Assembly (NCBI GenBank): GCA_032158295.1
Contig: CM063243.1
Location: 3,666,948 to 3,730,947, forward strand
Origin: Pycnopodia helianthoides
Lineage: Eukaryota; Echinodermata; Asteroidea; Forcipulatida; Asteriidae
DNA length: 64,000 nt
Direction: 5' to 3'
This document shows, one piece after another, positions 1-10,000 of the stretch. The translations under genes were made by a program, and so were the position numbers. The number at the start of each line of letters is the position of its first letter. Position 1 is the stretch's first letter. The notes under the pieces are model-generated. The model saw only the letters and a list, made by a program, of their open reading frames with translations. It made no database searches and was not told where the DNA came from.

Positions 1-315
1 AAAGTACATTTACAAGTTTCCAATAAGAATCACAATAACAATTCCAAAATACACAAACTAGAATGTTACCAGCACATCCACCCTCGGCCAAAGATCCCCA
101 TCACATGTTGCCTTCGCAACAAAACAAATTATCAAAACTGAACAAAAAAATACAATTAAAGTTGGTTAAAACATCAGTCGAATGTCACCCTGTGAAAGAA
201 CAAAAACAAAAAACAGGTCGCAAAACCGTACAGATCTGAGAAATTGGGCAAGTGTTTTTGATGACTGTTATATTTTGTTTCTGGTGTATTATCCCAAGAC
301 TCAAATTAAACTGAC
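1..315. other. Left edge, intron of the channel-like gene
   Basis: AT-rich sequence with no convincing exon or repeat. It would be intron following the exon at 316-398 on the minus strand. Confidence 0.4.
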
Positions 316-3012
316 CTTAAACTCGCCGGATCGGTGTTGAACTGGTAGTTACGTGTTTCTACGGCGTCGATGATGTACGTGGCTGCAAGATATAGGTCCT
401 GAATTACAGGGGAGAAAAAAGAAGAACAAAAACTATAGGTCAACTTTTCAAACATACTTTCAAGTTTTTCATACAAGACGAACCTACAGTCAAGCTGTTT
501 AGAATTGCTGTCGCTAAAAAATGGGTGGCACAATTACATTACAAAAGTTCCGGTGCCCCATTTAGTAGAGCTGCTTTTAAAAGCAGAAAATATTGCTCAA
601 CAATTTTCCACTAAGCAAAAATAAGCAGGAAATACCAGTCACAGATGCCAACCTTTATGGTAACCTTTATCTGGTAAGCATAATTTCGTTGTGCTTAGCT
701 ACTTGTTGTGCTTGAGCAGTTCTATGAAATTGGGCCCAGGTTGTAAATGCTACCAGCATGATTCCTGTCTTTGCAAAAAAGAGGTTAAAGAAACATCTTA
801 TGAGTTTTTATGCTTCAGTAATTTGCTGCAGCACAAACAAAACCACATCAAATTTTTTAGTAGAGGTCTTTTCAAGTGTTGTTGGCAAAGATGGGTGAAA
901 AGGTAAAGTTACAAAAGCTCCTCGTTGTACATGTACATGCTACCAGCATGATTTTTCTGTTTCAACAACAGAGTGGTTAAAAAATGGGTTATCTGTAAAG
1001 ATTAGGGTTGAAGTATACTGTTGTTTACTGACAGTAAGGTTTTTAAAAATCATTTCTTTTCAATTTCTAAGAAAGGTTCTGCACTGATAGGTATTATTTT
1101 GACATGTTTCATTTTTTTACTTGGGGTTTAGTTTATTTTTCGATAGCCTTAGTTTTTCCTTAGAAACTGAATGTTTCGTTTGCCAACCTAATTTTTTGGA
1201 GACCACCCAGTGATCAACAAACTCCATTTACCAGGAGCTCCAAAATGCAAAACCAATTTAATGAAATCCTCACAAACTGCGACCTCATAGCCCTGAGCCG
1301 GCAATTATGTCTGACCCTCTTACTGGTCACTCACAGGTGACCCTCAGGGTGAAATACGGGCCCATAGTGACCACATTGCAAGTCCATATGTAACATGGGT
1401 ATGTATAGCAATCTTCTTCGAATCACAAGGGGGACCCTTTCGGATTACTAAAGCTGCTTTGCATCGTGACTGCGCCCTGTGCGAGATATCCAGTCTATTG
1501 GAGTTTGCACAGTACTAAAACAGATGCAGATGCAGAATTGAAGGCCTCTACTATAATTGAGGTCATAAAAGGTTTGTCTCCCTGCACTCTTTATTTATAC
1601 AATCGCTCATTTCAACGTTAGTGTCATCCCTTCAATTTTATAATCACATGTGATCTTTGACCCTCTTCATACCACCACCAGATGTTATCAGTCAGACTAG
1701 TCATTCAGTAATTGTTCGCATTTGACCTGATGGTATTGATTCCATTGATAGTTTCTTCTATAGTGCCTTCTTGCCTTTTCATGAATTATTCAACAATGGA
1801 AGCAAAATTTCTATTTCTCATTTTTGTGGAACTTTTTTTGAACTTTTTGAAACTTGACAGAGTGTTTTTGGTTGTTGAGACTATTGTCATTACAATGAAG
1901 CCCTGACTTAATATAGAAAAGTCAACAATTGTTTTTTGTTCTCTTTTGAGAAATTACGGAATGTCTCATTGTAATTAGGCCTGAGCCTTGGCCGTAACCC
2001 ACTGTTGATATCGCCCATGGTACGGAATCTCAGACTTGCCTCCCATATATGCCGAATACAATGAAAAACAATGGTGGCAGCCTATGGATCTCTCATAATC
2101 CTTGTTTGTACAACAAAAGGACGAAGGTCTGGAATCGGGGATTACACAAGCACCTCCGTAAAAAGGGAGATTTAGAGCATGAATTCCAGTACCCTTTGTC
2201 TCTCTTTGTATGGGGAAAATGAAGCATAGCACGCCAGGTGCATGCATGTACATGCTCCACAGTGGATTGGCCGGGACTGTATAACAACCAAAAGAAGACG
2301 CTCCAAAGTTGTTCCGTACGTTTATAAAAATCCACTGTAATTCAGTTCGGAAAAGTTTGGTGGAAAAAAAAACATCATTAGGCCTGGAGTTACATGCAGG
2401 CCCAGCCTCTGTTGCCCCTTCAAAAGTTTCCCATAGACTTTAACATTTTCCCATGGAAGTTGCCCCCTTGCAAAACCAGGGAAAAAGAAACGGCCCTGCC
2501 CTCTCAAAGATGAAATTCCAGACCTGCATCATTCGATATGAAGTGGTTAAGTGGCATTACACAATGAGTTTTGCGATGACATTTTCGTCGTGTGCCCGGA
2601 AGAAGGACATAAGCCCACGCGCATCATGAATTGTGTGCCCGGAAGAAGGACGTAAGCTGCGCATGTGGAGCTATCTCCTTACGTCCTTCTTCCGGCACAC
2701 AATTCATGATGCGTGCACGCTTATGTCCTTCTTCCGGGCACACGACGAAATAGTATTGAACAATGCTTGGAGGACTTACGCTGTCATTCATGACGGTTTG
2801 TCCGGTCCTCTCTTCAGCCTCTGGCTGGTTGACCAGGTCGATTGTGACCATCTCCCCGCCATTCTCGTTCCTCACAAAGCTCACGGTGCGTGAACGCACA
2901 ATACGCGTTGCCCCCTCCTTCACAGGTTGGAGTCCTTTGACTTGGTGCTTTGTGACGGCATGTAGCTCTCCATGTGATTGTCCATTGTTTCTGGTGTCCT
3001 TGGGACATAATG
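316..3012 (-). CDS. Two-pore channel-like N-terminal exons (partial gene)
   Basis: Two minus-strand exons are visible. The upstream one (3012 down to 2780) follows TTTGACAG, is open for 77 codons and ends at a perfect GTAAGT donor. The downstream one (398 down to 316) follows TAATTCAG and ends AAG/GTCAGT. The upstream exon ends in phase 0 and the downstream one starts in phase 0, so they can splice directly. The second exon encodes DLYLAATYIIDAVETRNYQF, which aligns by eye with the segment before the first membrane span of two-pore channels (D-L-x4-A-x2-I-x-D-A pattern, as in TPC2). These are endolysosomal cation channels gated by NAADP or PI(3,5)P2. No membrane segment is inside the window: the channel body would lie to the left of base 1. 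The exon carrying the start codon was not found. The family call rests on 28 residues and is tentative. Confidence 0.4.
554..737. mobile_element. MITE family A, diverged copy
   Basis: Terminal inverted repeats of the type ATTTCATAGAGCTGCTTAAG bound this copy (right end GCAGTTCTATGAAATTGGGC). The interior carries the family's CCAGTCAC and GGTAACC...TGGTAAGCATAAT blocks. It lies in the intron of the channel-like gene. Intact copies elsewhere in the window measure 193 bp. Confidence 0.85.
738..2582. other. Gene-poor intronic stretch
   Basis: I see no coding exon with supporting splice sites. A diffuse repeat around 2370-2510 resembles segments near 15,400-15,560, 20,780-20,960 and 24,390-24,540: all carry the phrases 'tggaagtgcccttgcaaa' and 'gaaattccaggc'. 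It is a low-copy dispersed element of unknown class. Confidence 0.4.
2583..2750. repeat. Inverted-repeat hairpin of about 165 bp
   Basis: Left arm 2583-2655 and right arm about 2680-2750 are nearly perfect reverse complements. Each contains two copies of a GTGTGCCCGGAAGAAGGAC block, so the fold has internal repeats as well. The loop is about 20 bp. No target duplication is obvious. It sits immediately downstream of the donor site of the 2780-3012 exon. Confidence 0.85.
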
Positions 3013-3474
3013 CTGTCAAAGCAAGATAAGCATGAAGCAAGATAAGGTACAGTTTTAGCAATCTAGTGAGAGGCACGTGCTTTACGCGCTAGCCACCCAA
3101 TGTACAACCACAAATAGAAAAAAATGTAATTTTTGCTCTTGCACACATACACACACTGTAATACAGTAAACAGACAAACAATAAAGAACACACCATCCAA
3201 CCAGCAGTGAAATGTTATCAAAGTTGGTGGTCCCGTCCGCTTAGTGAACAGAAACAACAACAGTTTGTGTTTTGTCATGGATGCTTTGATTGGAACATTT
3301 ATAAGCAATAGTAACCTTGGGGGATTTCCAAAGGCCTATACTCTTTATTGCTTTTGACACAGAATTGTAGATGGAAATAGTTCTCTGGCTGGAGGAGTGG
3401 TACTGATAGCAGTATGGACTTTTACCATCAGCGAGTTTTAGATTGGAGATAGTCATCTCTGACCACCCTAACCA

Positions 3475-3748
3475 GGGCTCGAATTTTACACTGGACCACT
3501 GCCCAGGCCAGTGATTTCAGCGTTGGTCCAGTAAACTCAAGACAGGACAAGTCTGGTGGTCTTTCAAATGCTAAGTTTGAGTCTCATCATTCTTCCATTC
3601 TGCTGAGTATAGCTGCACATACAGAAGGGATCAATCATTTGTTAGTGTTTGTTCAACTGAAACAGTTAGATAAAACTGAGTTCTCATTCTAATTCTGGTC
3701 TTGTAAAAAAATTCTGGTCCAGTAAAGATTCTGAGCTACAAGCCCTGT
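3475..3748. mobile_element. MITE family I
   Basis: Starts CAGGGCTCGAATTTTACACT and ends in an inverted, decayed version (GAGCTACAAGCCCTG). The interior phrases 'actggacca' and 'ggccagtgattt' recur in inverted order in the copy at 15,571-15,962. Confidence 0.7.
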
Positions 3749-3867
3749 GGTCTCGTGGATTTGTGCCCCCAAATTCAAGCCTGGCCCTATCATTAGAGGG
3801 GGCACACAAGCTGTATGTCTGCCACTTCATCTCCCTTAATTTAGGTCAAACTCAATGACCTGGCCTT

Positions 3868-4411
3868 CATGGCCGAACGGTCAAGTGCACTGGACTCAAG
3901 CTCTGGTATTTCTGACCGGCAGAGTGTGGGTTCGAGTCCCGGTCTTGACAGTGACACTTGTGTCTTTTAAAAGCAAGACATTTTTTTCATCCTTTGGATG
4001 GGGCGTAATGCCTTAAAGCCTTAGATCCAGTGTGTTGTGTAATGCACCCAGTACCTACTCCTAGAACTGTGAGGTTCGTTCCGCTATCAACAGCGGAGAC
4101 GATAGCTCAAGTCATACTTATGAATCTATTGGAGTACCCAGTAGCAGTTCTCAGTCATGTCAGTACACTCGATGCTAAGAAGTAAAGAGGTTCGCCAAAT
4201 TGTTTTCTGTATGGTTGGCTGCAGATTGCACCACAGCACATGTAAACCAATACATTGTTCTATGTAAATATATGGGTCTTACTCTTAGCTTCTTACAGCT
4301 TCATACCTTGTGTTTTTGAGAAAAAATAATGAGCACTTTTGGATGTCGGGTGTAATACAGCGCTATCAAGAAGTTAAGAACTGTGTATTATTAATTTCAT
4401 CATTATTATTA
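3868..4411 (+). mobile_element. tRNA-headed SINE
   Basis: The head has a tRNA-like A box (ATGGCCGAACGGTCAAGTGC) and B box (GGTTCGAGTCCC). The body shares 'aagacactt', 'gggacgtaa' and 'ttgtgtaatgcac' with at least ten other copies here. The 3' tail has CGCTATnAAGAACTGTGTATTATTA. The anticodon region is degenerate, so this is not a functional tRNA. Confidence 0.85.
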
Positions 4412-5159
4412 CCTGTCCAGAGAGATTGACAGAGAGAATGTTTACCGAGGGGAACAGGCACTTCGAACTATGTAAACTTACATTTAATAAGTGTCCAAAT
4501 CAAGAAGAACAAATTTTCAGGTCTCCTCCATAGCTGTGGTCTTGACAACGCTACTCGTAAAATACCATTTTCGGTTCCTGCGAGCACGAGTGCACGAGCG
4601 AGAGTTCCAGCCTCGCAATTAAATATCGGCTTAAGTTAAATTTTCCTTTTTAACTTTTTTTTTGAAGGGCAAAACTAGCCAAACCAAATCTTTGACAAAA
4701 GGAATACTTTTTAAAAAGGGAACTAAAAGTAAAGTCCAACATCTATTAAAAGTCTTAAAAGTAGCAGTTCGACACGAAACATTCTTCCCCGTTGGGTTAT
4801 GTAAAAACTGCAAATTAAATTAGTTTGCAGGCCTGGCTGTGTTGTCACATCCACAGCACCTTCCTCCATATGGTCACATTAGTGACCACTGGTGACGTAC
4901 GTAAAACTCTTTTGAGTTTGACTTTCGAAGTTTGGTAAGTTTCTGCCGGAGCATTATTTAACTGCAATCTGGGAAACAGTTATTTGATAAAACATATCAT
5001 GAATAACGTCAAAATTAAATAAAAGCTCATTTACCTTCAATCAACATGCAATCATTATTTCAAGTTAGGTATCTTGGACCAATTTTTGTCGGTCGCAGAA
5101 GCCTCGAAAGGGGAGTAACTTCGTCAGTCATCAATCATCCCACCAGCTGTGTGTTGACT
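4412..5159. other. Intergenic, nothing recognised
   Basis: AT-rich sequence without supported exons, RNA genes or clear terminal repeats. Confidence 0.35.
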
Positions 5160-5469
5160 TTAGGCAAACAAACTGGCTCGATTTTCATCTAACCTCGTCA
5201 TGCGAATAAGAAACGTCGGGGTACCAATCTTCGGAAAGTTTTCGGTTTTGCGGTGGTCAATAGAGGGGGTACCACCGTGGCGCGAGTGCCATTTATATTT
5301 AAATGTATGAGTGGCGATTGATTCAATGTGGCTATATAAGGGTGTAACATCCCTCCCCCGACCTGCCCACCAAAAAAATGTCCATACTCTAACACACTCT
5401 TCCCTTCTTGTACAGAAGTAACCCCTAAAATCATCAAAAGAATACCTGAGATTCCCATAATACAATGAA

Positions 5470-5612
5470 CACTCAAGAGGGGGAGGGGGACGGGGAAGGG
5501 GAAGGGGGAGGGGGACGGGAAGGGGGAGGGGGAAGGGGAAGGGGGAGGGGGAAGGGGAAGGGGAGGGGGAAGGGGAAGGGGAGGGGGAAGGGGAAGGGGA
5601 GGGGGAGGGGTG
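5470..5612. repeat. Polypurine microsatellite, (GGGGA)-type
   Basis: About 140 bp of almost uninterrupted purines on the plus strand, built from GGGGGA and GGGGAA units. The flank at about 5,370-5,465 matches, in reverse, the body of the MITE found at 35,728 and 60,238. The long open frames across it are composition artefacts. Confidence 0.9.
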
Positions 5613-5959
5613 CACCTTGCCACTTATCGAGCACCAAATGGGTATAGGGTTCAGAATTCTTTGGACATCTAATTATGTTGAGGCCACTTTAAAACAAAAT
5701 CGGTCTGCATCTAACATCAAATAACTAAACAACTAAAATAACTAAAGTTCTGTACTCACAAATTACACACTATATACAAACAACTTAAATTAAATGATCA
5801 CTGGTGGACAAGTTTCAGTTAATCCCAAAACCAACATTTTCAGTAATTTATTGACAAACTCAAGTCGCATAGCCATTAATCATCTTGTATTATCTCAACA
5901 GATAGTTGTAACAAAATGTCATCACAAAGACTGCAGTCGAGCTAAGCATTCCCCATGGG

Positions 5960-6155
5960 TTATGTGCTAAATAGTGACCACGTAAAACATGACATCTCAT
6001 GTTTACAAAAGAGCCACAGAGCCATGGACTTCTTGCAAGCACAATTTGTACACAGCTCAATGGAAGACACCACAAAAGTTGATGTAATATGGAGATTAAA
6101 ACATGCAACATTTAGGCTGTTGACTAAAATAGTCCAACAGGTTTTCGGAGAGTAA
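5960..6155 (-). mobile_element. MITE family H, inverted fragment
   Basis: Shares 'atgtttacaaaagagccacagagcc' and 'tgtacacagctcaatgga' in reverse orientation with the three fuller copies at 6,373, 46,370 and 58,437. Confidence 0.6.
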
Positions 6156-6372
6156 CGTTTTGTTTGAAAAATTGAATGAAAAAATGGGCAGAGTATCTTC
6201 CCTGTAACAGGAAAATATTCCAAACAACCGTTTCATTATTCAAATATTTTATGCATCTGAGTGCATTGTCGCAGAATAAAATCACATGGTGAAAATCTGG
6301 AATATTTCACTCAAGTGATTATACTCATGCGACAATGCATGAATGAAATGACTTTAATATTTGTTTTATAGA

Positions 6373-6715
6373 CCATGTTACATTTGTTAATACAGAGAGG
6401 TGACCTCGTACATTATAATGCTATTCCTAGCGGGCAAGATGCTACACAGGCTCAATGGGAAAATTTATATTTTGTGTCATAATTTTCACATAAATTCAAA
6501 ATTTACAAAAGCAACAGCTGTACAGCTTTTGAGATGTCCCCCCCCCCCCTTTCTTCATATCAAAAGTTGAGGAAAATGTGATCTCCATAAAACAAAAGAT
6601 TTGTTGTATTCTTCCATTGAGCTGTGTACAAATGTGCCCGCCGGAAGTCCAGGCTCTGTGGCTCTTTTGTAAACATGTGATGCGTCACAGGTCACATCGT
6701 CTATATAGCAAACAT
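6373..6715 (+). mobile_element. MITE family H
   Basis: Begins ACATTTGTTAATACAGAGAGG and contains GTGACCTCGTACATTATAAT. It runs to CACAGGTCACATCGTCTATA. Two other long copies in the window align along the whole 330-bp length, with only small indels such as the length of the C run. Confidence 0.8.
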
Positions 6716-6835
6716 AGATCCTTGTCACTGAAAAATGCTTTAACAAAAAAATAGACATGAAAAGTGGTCCACCCCAAACCACGCCAGCCTGCAATAATGA
6801 TATCTGACGGTGAATTCCTCAACACAGTACACAGT

Positions 6836-7064
6836 CAACCCTCCTACTGTTTGACCACTCGGTATCATCCACTGTAGTTTTGAATGAGAGATAAACTATG
6901 CCGGCCCGCAGTACGATAGTGTGGTAAATGCATCTACATGGTGCCGGTACACACATGTACATGGTTAGTTCACAGTTGTGCCATTGCACACAACCCACAC
7001 AGTTGAATGGTTGCTCAAGTTTGGTCAATTCACTTGAGAATGCAACCGAGAGTAGGGGGGGTTA
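6836..7064 (-). mobile_element. MITE family C (CCCTCCTACTGTC ends)
   Basis: Termini are CAACCCTCCTACTG on the left and an inverted GTAGGGGGGGTTAA on the right. The body includes 'gataaactatgcc' and the 'tgtgccattgcacacaaccc' block. It lies immediately downstream of the ASB3 stop codon. Confidence 0.75.
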
Positions 7065-7071
7065 ATTTCCC

Positions 7072-10000
7072 TTAAGTGCTTGGCAAAGTGACGTCTTCAT
7101 AGAGGAGATAATCCTTGACCAGCTTTGGAAGGAAGTCCATCTTTGGGATGATCTTTGGGGCACGCACTGTTCCCAAATGCTCCGTGATTGCCACTCTACT
7201 TAGATGATACAGAGAGTGTGGCTTTCCTGCATGGAAAAAACAAAATAACAATGTAACATTAACCCTTTAGAGACCATAGCGGCCGCAAGCGGCTTGTCCC
7301 GAAACGCCCACAGCGGCCGCAAACGGGCCACAAGATTTGACCTACTTTCGCTCAAACAAGAGCAAAAGAAAGAGGTCAAAGAATAGGTAATTGTCTGAAT
7401 GAACATTTTCCAATGTTTCCCATGTTAACAACGAATCTACAATTCTAAAACGAACCCGTGTATTTCCTGTCATTTTTCCTGAAAATAACGGAGTCAAAAA
7501 CTCAACAAGATCAGCAATGTCTGGGCGTATGGTGATGATTATACAGAAATGAATGGTCTCTAAAGGGTTAAAGGGAGCTGTGTCGTCATGATCAAAGCAC
7601 GCCTGCGGCTGTTTTGAACCCACACTCTGCTGATCAGAAACACCGAAGCTCGAGTCCGTTGGTGGTCTTAAAACCGCTCGGCCACGGTGGTCGAGCGGTG
7701 GTTAAGAGCGCGGGACTCAAGCTCTGGTGTTTCTGATCAGCAGAGTGTGGGTTCGAGTCCCGGTCCTGACACTTGTGTCCTTATTAGCGAGACACTCAAC
7801 CATTATTGCTTCGTCCTTCGGATGGGACGTAAAGCCGTAGGTCCTGAGTGTTGTGTAATGCACGTAAAAGAACCCAGTTACACTTATAATTAAAAGAAGG
7901 GTTTTGCCCTGATGTTTCTGGCCTTGGCTGCTGAATGCACCACAGCTCCTTGTAAACCCTTATAAACGTGCTACATAGGCTAAAATTAGTCTTATAATTA
8001 AAAAAAATAATAAAAAACCTGTCTTAAAATATTTCTGCTTACTCAAGTGCCTTGAGTACCTTGAGAACCTTATTAATTGCTACGTGCGCAAGACTATTTA
8101 TTATTATTATTAAAAATTTTAAGATTTTTCAAAGACAAGAGCTCTTTTCACACTACAGGGCCAGTTCCCAGGGGATTCCTGGGGAATTTCAACCCCACTG
8201 CCACCCCACGTTCATTTCACACTTGTTGCACGCTCAAGATGCTAGCCCCAGGGTAAACACGCTCAACCCTACTCCCAAGCAGGGCCCAATTTTATAGAGC
8301 TGCTTAAGCACAAAAACGAGCTAAGCACAACAAAATAGTGCTTACCGGAAAAAGGTTACCAGCTGAAATAACGTTTCACATGTAGCATCTGTGACTGGTA
8401 CCCTGCTTATTGTTGCTTAGCAGAATGCTCTTAAGCAATACTTTCTGCTTAAGCAGCTCTATGAAATTGGGCCCTGGGCTAAGGCTACTCCCCAGGAAGT
8501 TGCTTGAATTCCTGGAATGTCACCAGCATGTCGTGGTCGAGCGGATAAGAACACCGGACTCAAGCTCTGGTGTTTCTGATCGGCAGAGTGTGGGTTCGAG
8601 TCCCGGTCGTGACACTTGTGTCCTTAAGCAAGACACTTAACCATTGTTGCTGCGTCCTTCGGATGGGACGTAAAGCCATTGGTCCCGTGTGTTGTGTAAT
8701 GCACGTAAAAGAACCCAGTTACACTTATCGCTAAGAGAAGGGGTTCGCCCCGGTGTTCTTGGTTTGATTGGCTGCATATTGCGCCACAGCACCTTGTAAA
8801 CCATTACTTGGTGCTATGTAAAGGAACAGGTCTAATACTTCAAAAGTAGCTCCACAATATACCTTGCAAGAAAAATACTGAGCTCTTTGATACGCCCATT
8901 GGACGTGATAAAGCGCTATATAAGAACTGTGTATTATTATTGTTAAGTGTGGAAAGGTTAACCAAACTTTCCAAGGAAATTCCTCTAGTGTGAAAGGGGT
9001 TAAAAGTTAGCGAAGGGGCACCACTGTCCAACCTTCCCCCGGCCGCACCGCCAACCCTACACCACTGGTTCTACCAAACCAGGGAAATGGATTTACCTGT
9101 TATTTCCAGTACTTCATTCAACTCTCTGTGGTCTTGTATGTACCTGATGGTGTGTTCACACAGCCTGAGTCTGTCCACATAGTTGTACACCAGCTTCATC
9201 ATTTTAATCCATGTACCATTACGTTGTGGGGTCCAGTGCAGTCTACAAAAACCAAAAACGTCGCCACAGTCAAACCCCCAACGCCGCCCCGATTTCAAGA
9301 GTAAGCTGACATACTCGAGATTATCCGGCAGGTGTACAAAGTTCATGTGAACACATCCGACATCTGCGCCACAAGCTAGAAGAAATTTCAGGGATGGTAC
9401 ATCTCCGAGAGAGTCTCTGACGAGGCAGAGTTGACTCCCCGAATCACACATAGTAGCACCAGAGTCCAACAGCATCTTGACTATGTCAAGGTGCTCATGC
9501 TCCATCGCATACAAACTCACAGGTTCTGCATCGCCCCCTAGGCAGTCATTTCTAACTTCTACCGAAATGTTCTTGACGCCGAAGTCAGGATCGCATCCTG
9601 CTCTAAGGAGGGCTCGGACGACCTCGGTGTGACCTTCCATCGCGGCGAAATGCATTGGGGTCGCTGGTTGTTCAGGCGTCCCATAACTAACGTCCTCCAG
9701 TATTTCTATACTTTTTGGTATAAGTAGCTCCAGACACCTTAGGAGAAAAATCACAATAATAAATTTGAAGTTGTTTCTTCATCTTGCGACATACGATAAA
9801 AAGTGCATAGCCAGTGCATCCTCCCTGCAATTTCTTACAGAGCTGAAACCTGGACACTAACATACAAAGTGGAAAGAAAACTAGCAACAGCTAAACCACA
9901 ACATGGAAAGAAGTTGATTAAAGATCACAGACAGGGACAGAAAAACAAACAAATGGATAAGGGAACAGACCAAAGTTCCTGACATCTTAGAAACAGCAAA

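Noticed and set aside
5160..5647. Open frames of 141-151 codons, proline/serine-rich on one strand and glycine-rich on the other
   Set aside because: They arise from the GGGGA microsatellite. Composition is repetitive and there is no gene context.
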